64,000 nucleotides of DNA from Epiperipatus broadwayi. Lineage: Eukaryota; Onychophora; Udeonychophora; Euonychophora; Peripatidae. The translations under genes were made by a program, and so were the position numbers. Positions 1-10,598 of this stretch are shown in pieces; position 1 is the stretch's first letter; each line of letters begins with the position of its first letter. The stretch spans positions 1,116,001 through 1,180,000 of the forward strand of contig JAQFVV010006425.1 of the NCBI GenBank assembly GCA_028023455.1, read 5' to 3'. Below the pieces are notes generated by a model that had not been told where the DNA came from, ran no database searches, and saw nothing but the letters and a program-made list of their open reading frames with translations.

Positions 1-1070
1 TTACACCTACATTAAGTTTATATATACATACAGCACGTAATATATTTTTACCGTAATTTTCACATTTATATAATTTAACTTGTTCTTTCCTTAATCCTAC
101 CATTTTTACATTTAAACCATGTGTGGCACCAGTTTTGCTTTACCAGTCCATACTCCCTGCGGAATTCTTTTTCTAATCTTGCACTGAGCATGAAGTGACC
201 AAGGTTCAACAGGTAAAGTAATGGATATCAATCTATCCAATTGTCTGTACTCATGTATATTGGTACTTCCAGCTAAATTGATAGAAGGAGTGGATTGACA
301 GGACTCTTCCAGTTAAAAACACCCTTTAGTTGATATCTTATTTGAATGCCTGAATATTTAGAACAATGGCAAGTACACACCTTTGAAAAATCTATTTACA
401 AAATAGACTTTTGTGCGCCACTTCTAGAAAAGAATCAAAAAATGAATTTTTCACCCTCCTAGAAGGATGTGCAATACCAATGTTCAGTGGAGCATAAGAA
501 TAAGATTTAACATCCCGGTAGAGTGATATCCCTTTGTGGCTAGCTCAGTCACTCTACAATCTAGGGTCTTCAAATGGGTAAGTTAAATGATTATTACCGG
601 TACGTGGTTGATAAGGAAAGAATACATTTTGATCAATATAAATAATAATATGAAAATGAAACAAGTTTAATATTATGATTAAATATTTATTTAATCCCAA
701 ATACCCACCACCGTTTCATACTAATGATGATATAATAACAAAATACTAAATAATTAATTATCCCAAATCTTATATATTCGAGGCGTTGAAATAGATAAAA
801 TCCAATTTTAAATAAAAAAAAAAATAAATCCCTAAAGCTATTTACAATGTTTATAAGTAATGGAAGTGGTCTGAGCTCCTTTTACCCAATAGAAATAAAT
901 TTTACTTTGTGTGATTTGATATACAGATATGAGATTTTCGGTCATACAGGCATGCGCTTTTACTCAGTGCTTTAAAACCCTTTTTGTGAAAACAATAATA
1001 ATAATAATAAAAACTATGCATATGTATATTTGCATTATGAGATATTTCAATAATTTCGTATTTTTCAACA
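1..1070. other. Unassigned AT-rich DNA
   Basis: No gene is supported. Open frames here are short and have the low-complexity composition expected of AT-rich DNA. Around 505-580 there is a weak tRNA-like stretch (TGGCTAGCTCAGT near 538 resembles an A box), but no convincing B box follows at the right spacing, so no SINE is called. Confidence 0.5.
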
Positions 1071-1074
1071 AGTC

Positions 1075-1400
1075 AACAAGGTTGCATTGGCTCAGATACT
1101 ATATTGTACTCACCATAAGGTACTGTATCTACTTCCCTCTTGCTATAGATAAATTCCTGTACATGTATATATGCACAGCACAATTATACACTTACTATTA
1201 CTTTAAATATAAAGTTATTAGAGTACTTGCTTACAGTGAATCTATACTAGATCAATCCCTTCTTGCACTCACCAAAATGTGCAGCAGTGACAAAAAAAAA
1301 AAACTTAAAATGGATATACGGTTAAATACATTTTTAGATATTCAGCATGAGATATTGTATTTACCGAATATTATAAGCGTATGTACGTATATACATACAT
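1075..1400 (+). repeat. Diverged fragment related to the 2779-7888 LTR element
   Basis: Two short hairpin motifs here (1106-1123 and 1338-1355) match hairpins in the LTRs of the element downstream. The sequence around the second one, from a TAAATACATTTTTAGATAT-like stretch through TTACCGAAT, aligns with the LTR at about 3395-3450. The words AAGGTTGCATTG (about 1079) and CAGCACAATTATA (about 1170) recur in the internal region near 5251 and 5309. The most economical reading is an older, partly deleted copy of the same or a sister element. The 167-residue open frame crossing this piece looks non-coding: it is rich in Ile, Tyr and Phe and has no recognisable motif. Confidence 0.5.
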
Positions 1401-1409
1401 GTATATCCA

Positions 1410-2762
1410 TATATGACGAATTCCAGGAGTAACAACCAGAGGAAAATGAAGAGCAACAACAACAAAAAAAAAAGAATCTCATTGCAATCTTTGTTGAAAA
1501 TACTAGAATTTGAAATAGAAAAATTGACTCAAAGGATTTAAGTAAAAGTTTTATCATTTATGCCTGTAATAACCGCAAATTCATACACATATGTGAGAGA
1601 CTCTCTCTCTTTTTTAAATGATTAATAATAATAACAAAAAAATAATATATCTAATCGGAAATATCAAAGTTAATTATTTTTATATTAATAAATATCTTAA
1701 AATAAACTTATATCTGCATCTTCATTCTTCTCCTCTGGGCTCTTGAGTGGGCTTCAAGTTAACTGGCTGTGTGGTGAAGATTTCATCCATTTAGCAAGGC
1801 GGCATTTGTCATCATCATGGGCGGCTGGAATTGGCATGTTCACATCTTGGCATCTTGGGACTGAGAAAGGACGATGCACCGGCTAGTTGTCTACCCCACA
1901 GTCATTTTGCTGGAATCTCTAGTATATTGCTTCATATCTTCTTTTTTATATGTCTAATAATAATTAGGATTATTAATAAATTTTCATCAGCTGTCTCCAA
2001 TGGTTACTCGAATCCACAAAGACAAGAGTTCTTAAAAGAACTGTATAATGGATTTGTTCTTAAGAATGTCACTAATAGTCCTATTCGTAAAAGAATCTCT
2101 AAGTAGCTGGTTGCTTGGAGAATTCTGGAGCCACAAAAAAGAATGACTTGCCCAGAATGGCTGCCAAAGAAAGAATGAATCCCACAGCAACTATCAATCC
2201 TACTAATAAGAACCAATTCAGATATCGCTCTGAGAAGAATGAATCAGCCAATCCTTTTAATTTAGCTTATCACTTAGATTGCAAACATTCCTTTATATTT
2301 TTTCGATTAAATTCTACATTAGAAGTTTGACATCCATCTTGAATAACCCAGACCACTTGCTTACAAAATCAATTCAAAATAATTTTTTTTAAAGAGACAA
2401 CAGTTTAATTATAGCATTATCAAACCTTTTGCTTTTGATCAGATTTTTGCAAAAGCAATTAACATTACTTGCTTATGGAATAAAATTACAATCTTTAGAA
2501 AAGTAATTAAAAAAAATATACAAGTATGTTGGAAAATAAAAAAAAAAGCAATTACATATAATGACATATCATAAAAAATATACAAAAAGGAAAAACAAAA
2601 ATAAAAAAATACATGAGTTTATTATACGTGTACAATATTTAAATTTGTGTGTGTGGGTATTCTACTGCTCAGACGGAACCTCCATTATTAATCTAGCACA
2701 TTTTCATATTTGTTGTGCTTAATACAGACTTTGTGTAAGGCCATTTGATAATGCCTGGCACA
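1410..2762. other. No recognisable gene; a less AT-rich patch at 1730-2330
   Basis: The stretch 1730-2330 is less AT-rich than its surroundings and has open frames of 91 and 71 residues in different frames. They have no domain, signal peptide or motif that can be named. This could be a decayed transposon coding region or an isolated old exon. Neither is supported enough to call. Confidence 0.35.
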
Positions 2763-2778
2763 ATATATATATATATAT

Positions 2779-4980
2779 TGTAACAATCCGGAGAAAGAGA
2801 CTTAACATAAACTGCACTACAGGGCGCCATCTAGGCATTTGAACCTAGAAAAATTTATAAAGTAGGCAGATATGTCAGTCAAAAAAAAAAAATTTTTTTT
2901 TTTTTTTTTTAAATTTTGATTCCGGTCGTTAGCCCATGTCACTAGCTCAGTGGAATAGCAGAGATTTAATAAGATAATCTAAGAGTATATATAAAAAAAA
3001 GAATAAAATAAGCCACTGCCAGTAATTAACATACAAACATTTATTTACGCACATATATATAAGATTTAAAATTATTTTAGTATTAGTTTACATTTTAACA
3101 TTTAACATTATTTTTAACTTTACCTTAGATTTTAATTTACATTTTAATTTCTATTATATTATAAGTTTACATTTTAATTAAGTTCACACTGATGGGATTA
3201 TAAAAGCTTGTTATAAATGTTGACTATAGATCAGTTACATAGATTTCAACGGTCAAAAACATTTCAAAAGAAACATAAACGATCAAAATACAAAATTATT
3301 GATTACTGACAATTGCAGAGGGAAATTTATAAGTAACCCACTAGTATTCACCATAAGATACTTGCATTGTCACCAATAACTTAAAAGACATCCGAATAAA
3401 TACATTTTAGATACTCACCGTAAGGTATCATTATTTATCGAATGTCTATATATTTTGATCAAATATGAAATCCCAAAACATACTTAACCAATAACCAATC
3501 CATGCAAGCGTCTATAAACAACTTAAATTTAATGCATTTTTATTTAGGGTCGAGTATGAATAGACTACATAGATTTGCATTTGAAAATAAAATATTCTAT
3601 CCCTATTTAACCTTAGGCTAAAATTCGCAGTCAAACTGGCATCAATTCATCTGATATATCGATGTATTCAATGTAATACGGAATATGGCAGCACCAAAAA
3701 GATTAAGAGAAGATATTGACTCTCATTAGATAGGAATATTACTTCTATCCAACGAGAAGAACAATAAAAAAAAACTCCATAGAAAGGAACTGCGCTCTGC
3801 GTCTTATAATTCCTTCCATAGGCAAAACCGGAGAGTGCGGCGTATGAAGCGATTCTGCCAGTAGCGAATCTCCGACTACATCTACTAACTACATCAATAT
3901 ATCCAATCCATTGACCCAATTTAACAACGACACAAATAACCTAAGATTACCCTCCCCTAATATAACTTTACAAATCTATACAGCCATTCACGCCTGACTT
4001 AAGTTTAACATTGATATATTTTAATTTATCGGAAAACAGAAATCATAAATAAACTTAAAGAACAAAGTTAAATAAATGGAAATGATTTTACATAAATAAG
4101 AAAAAAAATACATCAAATAACACTATTAATAAAGAATTTAGTTTGGTCAGATAGGATCATATTGCAATCATTTAAATATAGAAAATTTTAATTTAATGTT
4201 CATTATTTATAAAGTTCTTACGGTTTAAAACAGTTCATCTTTATCCATTGCTTGCCATGAACGTGAATTCCCACGCTGTCCTAAGATTGATATCCATTTA
4301 GCCATTGTTTTATTTATTCATTCGGAGGTTTTTTTTTTTAATTGGTCCTCAATGTAAGAAACAATAGTTCATTTCTCCTTTCTTTAACAGCTGAAAGAAT
4401 TGACAGTGCGTCTGTCAATTCCTTCACCTCCAACTCCGTACTACTACCTATAGTCACATCGTAATAATCAATTTCCAGTCACTGACTAATAATTTCCAAA
4501 CTTGTCCTTTTATATTACTTTGAAAGATTGACTTAACATTACGTCATCGATGTGTTGATCCTTTTTGTTGAGGTCCGATTTCCCAATGGATTTATTTTAT
4601 TTGCTAAAAGTTTCTATTGTTTTCCTATCTGACCGATGTTTTTACATTTAAATGCCCAAGGCTGGTTTACATTTGACTAATTAACATATCATTTCCATTT
4701 CTGATTAATTAACCTGTTTTCCAAATCAAAGATATATATTTAAAGATATAATTTTATCTCCAAATCTTTTTAAAATTTAGTTTTAAAATACCTTTTCTTT
4801 AATAAAGTTTTATTTTAATAATTTTTTCATTATCTGTGCGATTTAATATATACGAGTTTAAGATGATATTTAATTTCAATTTTTAATTCTTAAAGAAAAT
4901 TTTTAAATGCGAACTTTTTAATTTAACTTTCATGTTTAATAAATAAAAAAAACAATGTAACGTCATCTGTGCTCGTTACA
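2779..4980 (+). repeat. 5' LTR copy (2202 bp)
   Basis: It starts TGTAACAATCCGG and ends GTGCTCGTTACA. Near the start is a GGGCGCC word followed by a CTAGG/CCTAG hairpin (2831-2848). A long A/T run follows, then an A-box-like ACTAGCTCAGTGG near 2941. It also carries two loop-conserved hairpins (3344-3361 and 3410-3429) and a perfect 10 bp inverted repeat (4397-4421). An antisense open frame of 83 residues at 3668-3919 recurs in the other LTR, as any LTR sequence would; no protein family is recognised in it. Confidence 0.88.
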
Positions 4981-5707
4981 TATCAGTAAAGTTGCTTAAA
5001 AAAAAAATGATAAAAAAAAAAATTTTACTTAGGGTTAGTAATTACGGTACACAATTAACGAAGACATTTACAAAAACATCCGGTTAGTAATTTTACAAAA
5101 AGACTATATACAAAAAAAATGTTTACTATCGTTTTCCAAGGACCATTTACGTTCACCTCCTCCCGACCAGAGTTCTAACTTTTTTTTTTTTATCCATTTT
5201 ATTTTTACACACGGCATGACAAGCAAATTTTATAAATTATTTATTTAAATAAGGTTGCATTGAGATAAATATGTTTTAAGAAATAATGGGTTTAAACGTG
5301 TACATTTGCAGCACAATTATAAACACCACCAACTTATTTATGACTGATTGAAATGCATACATAGGGTTACACTGAAGTAATTCCCAAAGGTACTCATCAT
5401 AAGGCACCACATTTCGATCATAAACTTACGTGGCTGTGCGCACCTATACACCTAAAAGCATAATATATATCAACAAAAAAAACATATCAATCGCAACCTT
5501 TTGACTTTTTTTTTTTTAACAAAAATTAGTTTTAAAATTATTTATACTTTCTCGTGTTTAATATATATGCGCAATTTCTTTCTGGCAGTGCTTTTATAAG
5601 ATTTAAAATATACGACTTATGTAAACAGATAAAACATTTCATTTTGACAAAATTTGCTCAGGGTATACGTGGTTTATTAAACATCGGCCCAAGTTGGGAA
5701 AGCCAGT
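4981..5707 (+). other. Internal region of the LTR element, non-coding
   Basis: This is the 727 bp between the LTRs. The first bases after the left LTR (TATCAGTAAAGTTGC) do not match a tRNA 3' end that can be recognised, and no clear polypurine tract precedes the right LTR; the last bases are TTGGGAAAGCCAGT. It contains one more copy of the small loop-conserved hairpin (5389-5408). No open frame resembles a retroelement protein. Confidence 0.7.
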
Positions 5708-7888
5708 TGTAACGATCCGGAGAAGGTAGACTTAACGTAAACTGCACTACAGGGCGCCATCTAGGCATTTGAACCTAGAAAAATTTATAAAGTAGGCAGA
5801 TACGTCAGTAAAAAAAAAATTTTTTTTTTTTTTTTTAATTTTGATTCCGGTCGTTAGCCCATGTCACTAGCTCAGTGGAATAGCAGAGATTTAATAAGAT
5901 AATCTAAGAGTATATATAAAAAAAAGAATAAAATAAGCCACTGCCAGTAATTAACATACAAACATTTATTTATGCACATATATATGAGATTTAAAATTAT
6001 TTTAGTATTAGTTTACATTTTAACATTTAACATTATTTTTAACTTTACCTTAGATTTTAATTTACATTTTAATTTCTATTATATTATAAGTTTACATTTT
6101 AATTAAGTTCGCACTGATGGGATTATAAAAGCTTGTTATAATATGTTGCTATAGATCAGTTACATAGATTTCAACGGTCAAAAACATTTCAAAATAAACA
6201 TAAACGATCAAAATACAAAATTATTGATTACTGACAATTGCATAGAGAAATATAAGAAACCCTCTAGTATTCAGCATAAGATACTTGAATTGTCACCAAT
6301 AACTTAAAAGACATCCGAATAAATACATTATAGATACTCACCGTAAGGTATCATTATTTATTGAATGTCTATATATTTTGATCAAATATGTAAACCCAAA
6401 ACATACTTAACAGATAATCAATCCATGCAAGCGTATATAAACAACTTAAATTTAATGCATTTTTATAGACTACATAGATTTGCATTTGAAAATATAATAT
6501 TCTATCCCTATTTAACCTTAGGCTAAAATTCACAGTCAAACTGGCATCAATTCATCTGATATATCGATGTATTCAATGTAATACGGAATACGACAGCATC
6601 AAAAAGATTAAGAGAAGGCATTGACCCTCATCAGATAGGAATATGACATCTATCAGACAAGAAGAGCAATAAAAAAAAACTCCATAGAAAGGAACTGCGC
6701 TCTGCGTCTTATAATTCCTTCCATAGGCAAAACGGGAGAGTGCGGCGTATGCAGCGATTCTGCCAGTAGCGAATCTCCGACTACATCTACTAACTACATC
6801 AATATATCCAATCCATTGACCCAATTTAACAACCACACAAATAACCTAAGATTACCCTTCCCTAATATAACTTTACAATTCTATACAGCCATTCACGCCC
6901 GACTTAAGTTTAACATTGATATATTTTAATTTATCGGAAAACAGAAATCATAAATAACCTTAAAGAACAAAGTTAAATAAATGGAAATGATTTTACATAA
7001 ATAAGAAAAAAAATACATCAAATAACACTATTAATAAAGAATTTAGTTTGGTTAGATAGGATCATATTGCAATCATTTAAATATAGAAAATTTTAATTTA
7101 ATGTTCATTATTTATAAAGTTCTTACGGTTTAAAACAGTTCATCTTTATCCGTTGCTTGCCATGAACGTGAATTCCCATGCCGTCCTAAGATTGGTATCC
7201 ATTTAGCCGTTGTTTTATTTATTCATTCGGAGGTTTTTTTAGTTTAATTGGTCCTCAATGTAGGAAATGATAGTTCATTTCTCCTTTCTTTAACAGCTGA
7301 AAGAATTGACAGTGCGTCTGTCAATTCCTTCACCTCCAACTCCGTACTACTACCTATAGTCACATCGTAATAATCAATTTCCAGTCACTGACTAATAATT
7401 TCCAAACTTGTCCTTTTATATTACTTTGAAAGATTGACTTAACATTACGTCATCGATGTGTTGATCCTTTTCGTTGAGGTCCGATTTCCTAATGGATTTA
7501 TTTCATTTGCTAAAAGTTTCTATTGTTTTCCTATCTGACCGATGTTTTTACATTTAAATGCCCAAGGCTGGTTTACTTTTGACTAATTAAATTTATCATT
7601 TTTCCATTTCTGATTAATTAACCTGTTTTCCAAATCAAAGGTATATTTAAAGATAAATTTAAAGATATAATTTTATCTCCAAATCTTTTTAAAATTTAGT
7701 TTTAAAATACTTTTTCTTTAATAAAGTTTTATTTTAATAATTTTTCATTATCTGTGCGATTTAATATATACGAGTTTAAGATATTTAATTTCAATTTTTA
7801 ATTCTTAAAGAAAATTTTTAAATGCGAACTTCTTATTTTAACTTGTCTAATAATAAAACACAATGTAACGTCATCTGTGCTCGTTACA
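5708..7888 (+). repeat. 3' LTR copy (2181 bp)
   Basis: It is colinear with 2779-4980 over its whole length, with scattered substitutions and short indels, including a shortened segment near 6455-6475 compared with 3541-3570. It starts TGTAACGATCCGG and ends GTGCTCGTTACA. The hairpins at 5761-5778, 6267-6284, 6333-6352 and 7303-7327 are all retained. The sequence then passes directly into (AT)n at 7889. Confidence 0.88.
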
Positions 7889-9714
7889 ATATATATATAT
7901 ATATATATAAAGCATTATTGGCAGTATAACAGCCATATCACTTAATATTGTGAAAATATAGTAGTAATACATGATCAAAGTGCTGCAGTTCAACGTTCAA
8001 GGCCATTTTATATTTAAACAAAACTTTCAATATATCTGGACTGATTTACATTCTTAAGGTAAAAACCAAGCAAAGAGTTGCTAAAGACATTTTCCATAAT
8101 TTGCTTATAAAGTATTTTAAAACATGAATAAATAATAATGGAAAATATAACCAATTAGAAAGTCATGTGATATATACATGTCAAATTTAAATAGCAGTAC
8201 CAATACAGAGTTGATCCACGATGAATTAACACAGTATATATTAACCTTGCATTTTAAACCTTAAAATAATCCATCATCCTTTGGATTATCAAATAAAAAT
8301 TCTTTGCAATAATGATTTATGAATTTAAAAGCTAATAAAGTAAAGTTGGTTAAAATTAAAATATCTCCATCAACACTGTAACTTGATACCAATTTAATAA
8401 AAATCATTATAAGTTATTTCAAGCCCCTATTTTTATACATAGACAACAAAATTTGGATTAGACTATATCATTGGTTAATACCACATTTTATTTCCAATAA
8501 TAACTCTTAATTAACTGATAGTATTTATTTGGTACAGTATAGTGGTTCTTTGGTCACACAGCTTAAATGTATTATCTTTAGCACTTGTTTGATCATTTTA
8601 TATTAATTTTATGATAAATCTGAAATTAAATTTTAGATTTATTTATTAATTTTAAAAACAAATCTTATGTCAGTATTGTAAGAAAACATAATAGAAAAAG
8701 GTGATGATTAAATTTCTCTTTTCTCATAATAATCATTGCATTTTTGAGATCTATTATATGAGCATATCTTTTATTAAAATTTTAAAATAAAAATGACATA
8801 TTTTCCATATGTTGTTTATATATTTATGACTATTTTTGCAAAATATTTGTAAAATATTTATTGTTAAGAATATGATTATTGAACTCAGATTTTATTTGAA
8901 AATATTTATTTTTAAAAGAGTATAAATCAAGGCAATTTTAATAACATAAAGCAATAAGTTTTGATTGGCTGAAAAATGAATGTCTCTATAATCACTTGAA
9001 TTTTTTGCCATTTTAAAAATAATTGTAAAAGGAATTTCAAATTTTAACTTTTCCATAAATACTGCTGATACATCTTATAATAGCATGGTTAAAGATTGTC
9101 TCAAATTCATGGTTTGTGTTTATGAAACTGGATGTTTTTTATTCCTAATAGTTAGCACAAATTTTAAATTTTTGAAGACTTGTTCACAAATATGTTTATA
9201 AGATTTTATAATTTCACTAATATTTTGTAAGTGAAAACTGCAATGAGAAGGCAATCTTGATTTTGTACTTTTTCTTATTAGTATATACATAAGTGAGGAA
9301 AAATTCAGTATTTTTCCATACTTTAGAAGAAACAAGATGACCCATCTTTCAAAAGGTTTTTTCTTTAAAAAAAAAAAAAATTACATTCAACATTATTTTG
9401 TTATTGTAAAATATAGTAGGTGATAATAAATACTTTTTTCACCCTTTTATTTAATTTTATAAATATTTCACATGATGAAAGAATATAAATATTTTTCAAT
9501 TTTGATTTTTGTCAAATATTTTACTGATCACTATTTTGTTTGCAATGTTTATTATAATATCTTACAGTTTAGAGTGTATATTTTTTATTCCATGGATATC
9601 AATTGTTTGTGGAAAAAAATATTTAAAAAATATACTCAACTGATATATTTGCTTTAGGTATTCTTTAGAAAAACTCATTTGAGTGTTAGAAATGGAGTTC
9701 AAATAAATTTTATT

Positions 9715-9990
9715 TCAATCCAATTGCTTTTTATTACCATCATGAAATAATAAAAGGTACTGTTCTTATTACATATTTCAATTTATTTATTTTTTGCATT
9801 TGCAAAGTTGCAATATTATTTTTATTTAAATAGTTGGTGTTTATTTTTATAACTTATATTTTTAAAAAATAATTGTAAAATTAGGAAAATATAAGGAAGA
9901 ATAAAAGTTATTCATAAAATAAACAGGTAAAAATATATTCCAAATGGCACTATAGATTGGTAAAAAAAAAAGACCTTCTTAGCAATAAAT
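9715..9990 (+). repeat. Dispersed repeat, partner of 52120-52400
   Basis: The words AAAAGGTACTGTTCTTATTA, then CATATTTCA, CAAAGTTGCAATAT and AACTTATATTTTTAA follow each other here. They recur in the same order and spacing, with substitutions, near 52165-52265. This is an old interspersed repeat of unknown class. The partner copy lies about 200 bp downstream of a hAT-like end sequence, so a decayed hAT MITE is one possibility. Confidence 0.4.
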
Positions 9991-10540
9991 TATGTAAAAA
10001 TAATGAATAAATTTTAATGAACTACTAACTATTTGTGAGCATCGCCACAACACCTTTTTTAATTTATTGAGACAAACATCGTTAACAAAACTATATATAT
10101 AAAAAACAACTTTTCTTTAAATCTGCCTTTTATGAAAGGCATGGTAATGCTCTTTGATTCTACACAAAGCTGGATGCAAACTATCCAATAAAATTATTAA
10201 ATTATTTTTTTTTTACTTAGTAGTAATAATAATATTTCATAATAATTATTTAAAACTTTGTTTTTTTATAAATCGGAATAATAAAAACACCTTAAGATCA
10301 AGAGCAAAATTTTAAAAGTTCATATATTCCTGAGTTTTAAAGCTTATGCATAACCATATTTTTGAACTTTTTTATGACTTGAATCAAATACATTCTACCT
10401 GACAATTTTTAAAGTGACAAATGATTGTCATAAGTTAAACAGTTTAAATTTTTATTGAAATCTAAATAAATTTTTAGATTGATATATAATTGAACCTATA
10501 AATTTTCGAATGCAACTATTAATTAAATTATTACAGATAA

Positions 10541-10598
10541 TAATTTATGATATCCATATAGTAATATAATAATTTATGATATCCATATAGTAATATAT
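10541..10598. repeat. 29 bp tandem duplication (two copies)
   Basis: The unit starting TAATTTATGATATCCATATA is present twice back to back, almost without difference. It is probably a replication-slippage duplication. Confidence 0.85.

Larger units (their letters stand above)
2779..7888 (+). mobile_element. Non-autonomous LTR retrotransposon with 2.2 kb LTRs
   Basis: Two long direct repeats begin TGTAAC and end GTTACA, the TG...CA boundary typical of LTRs, and lie in the same orientation around a 727 bp interior. The element sits in an (AT)n tract: alternating AT abuts both outer ends, so a target-site duplication is plausible but its length cannot be fixed. The interior has no gag, protease, RT or integrase. 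Two LTRs this long with a short non-coding interior resemble a LARD-type element or a deletion derivative that depends on an autonomous partner. Strand is assigned only by reading TG...CA left to right; without a clear primer-binding site, transcription direction is uncertain. Confidence 0.85.

Noticed and set aside
505-580. tRNA gene or SINE
   Set aside because: Only an A-box-like TGGCTAGCTCAGT is convincing. The B box is poor, and a tRNA cloverleaf does not form.
929-1432. 167-residue open frame
   Set aside because: Its composition (Ile, Tyr, Phe, Cys rich) follows AT-rich DNA, it has no motif, and part of it is homologous to LTR sequence that is non-coding elsewhere.
2821-2850. Primer-binding site for a lysine tRNA (TGGCGCCC on the minus strand)
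   Set aside because: The word lies about 45 bp inside the LTR rather than just outside it, and the match does not extend beyond the first 8-10 bases.
3668-3919. 83-residue antisense frame repeated as 87 residues at 6573-6836
   Set aside because: Conservation between the two is explained by LTR duplication. No domain is recognised, and no independent copy supports coding.
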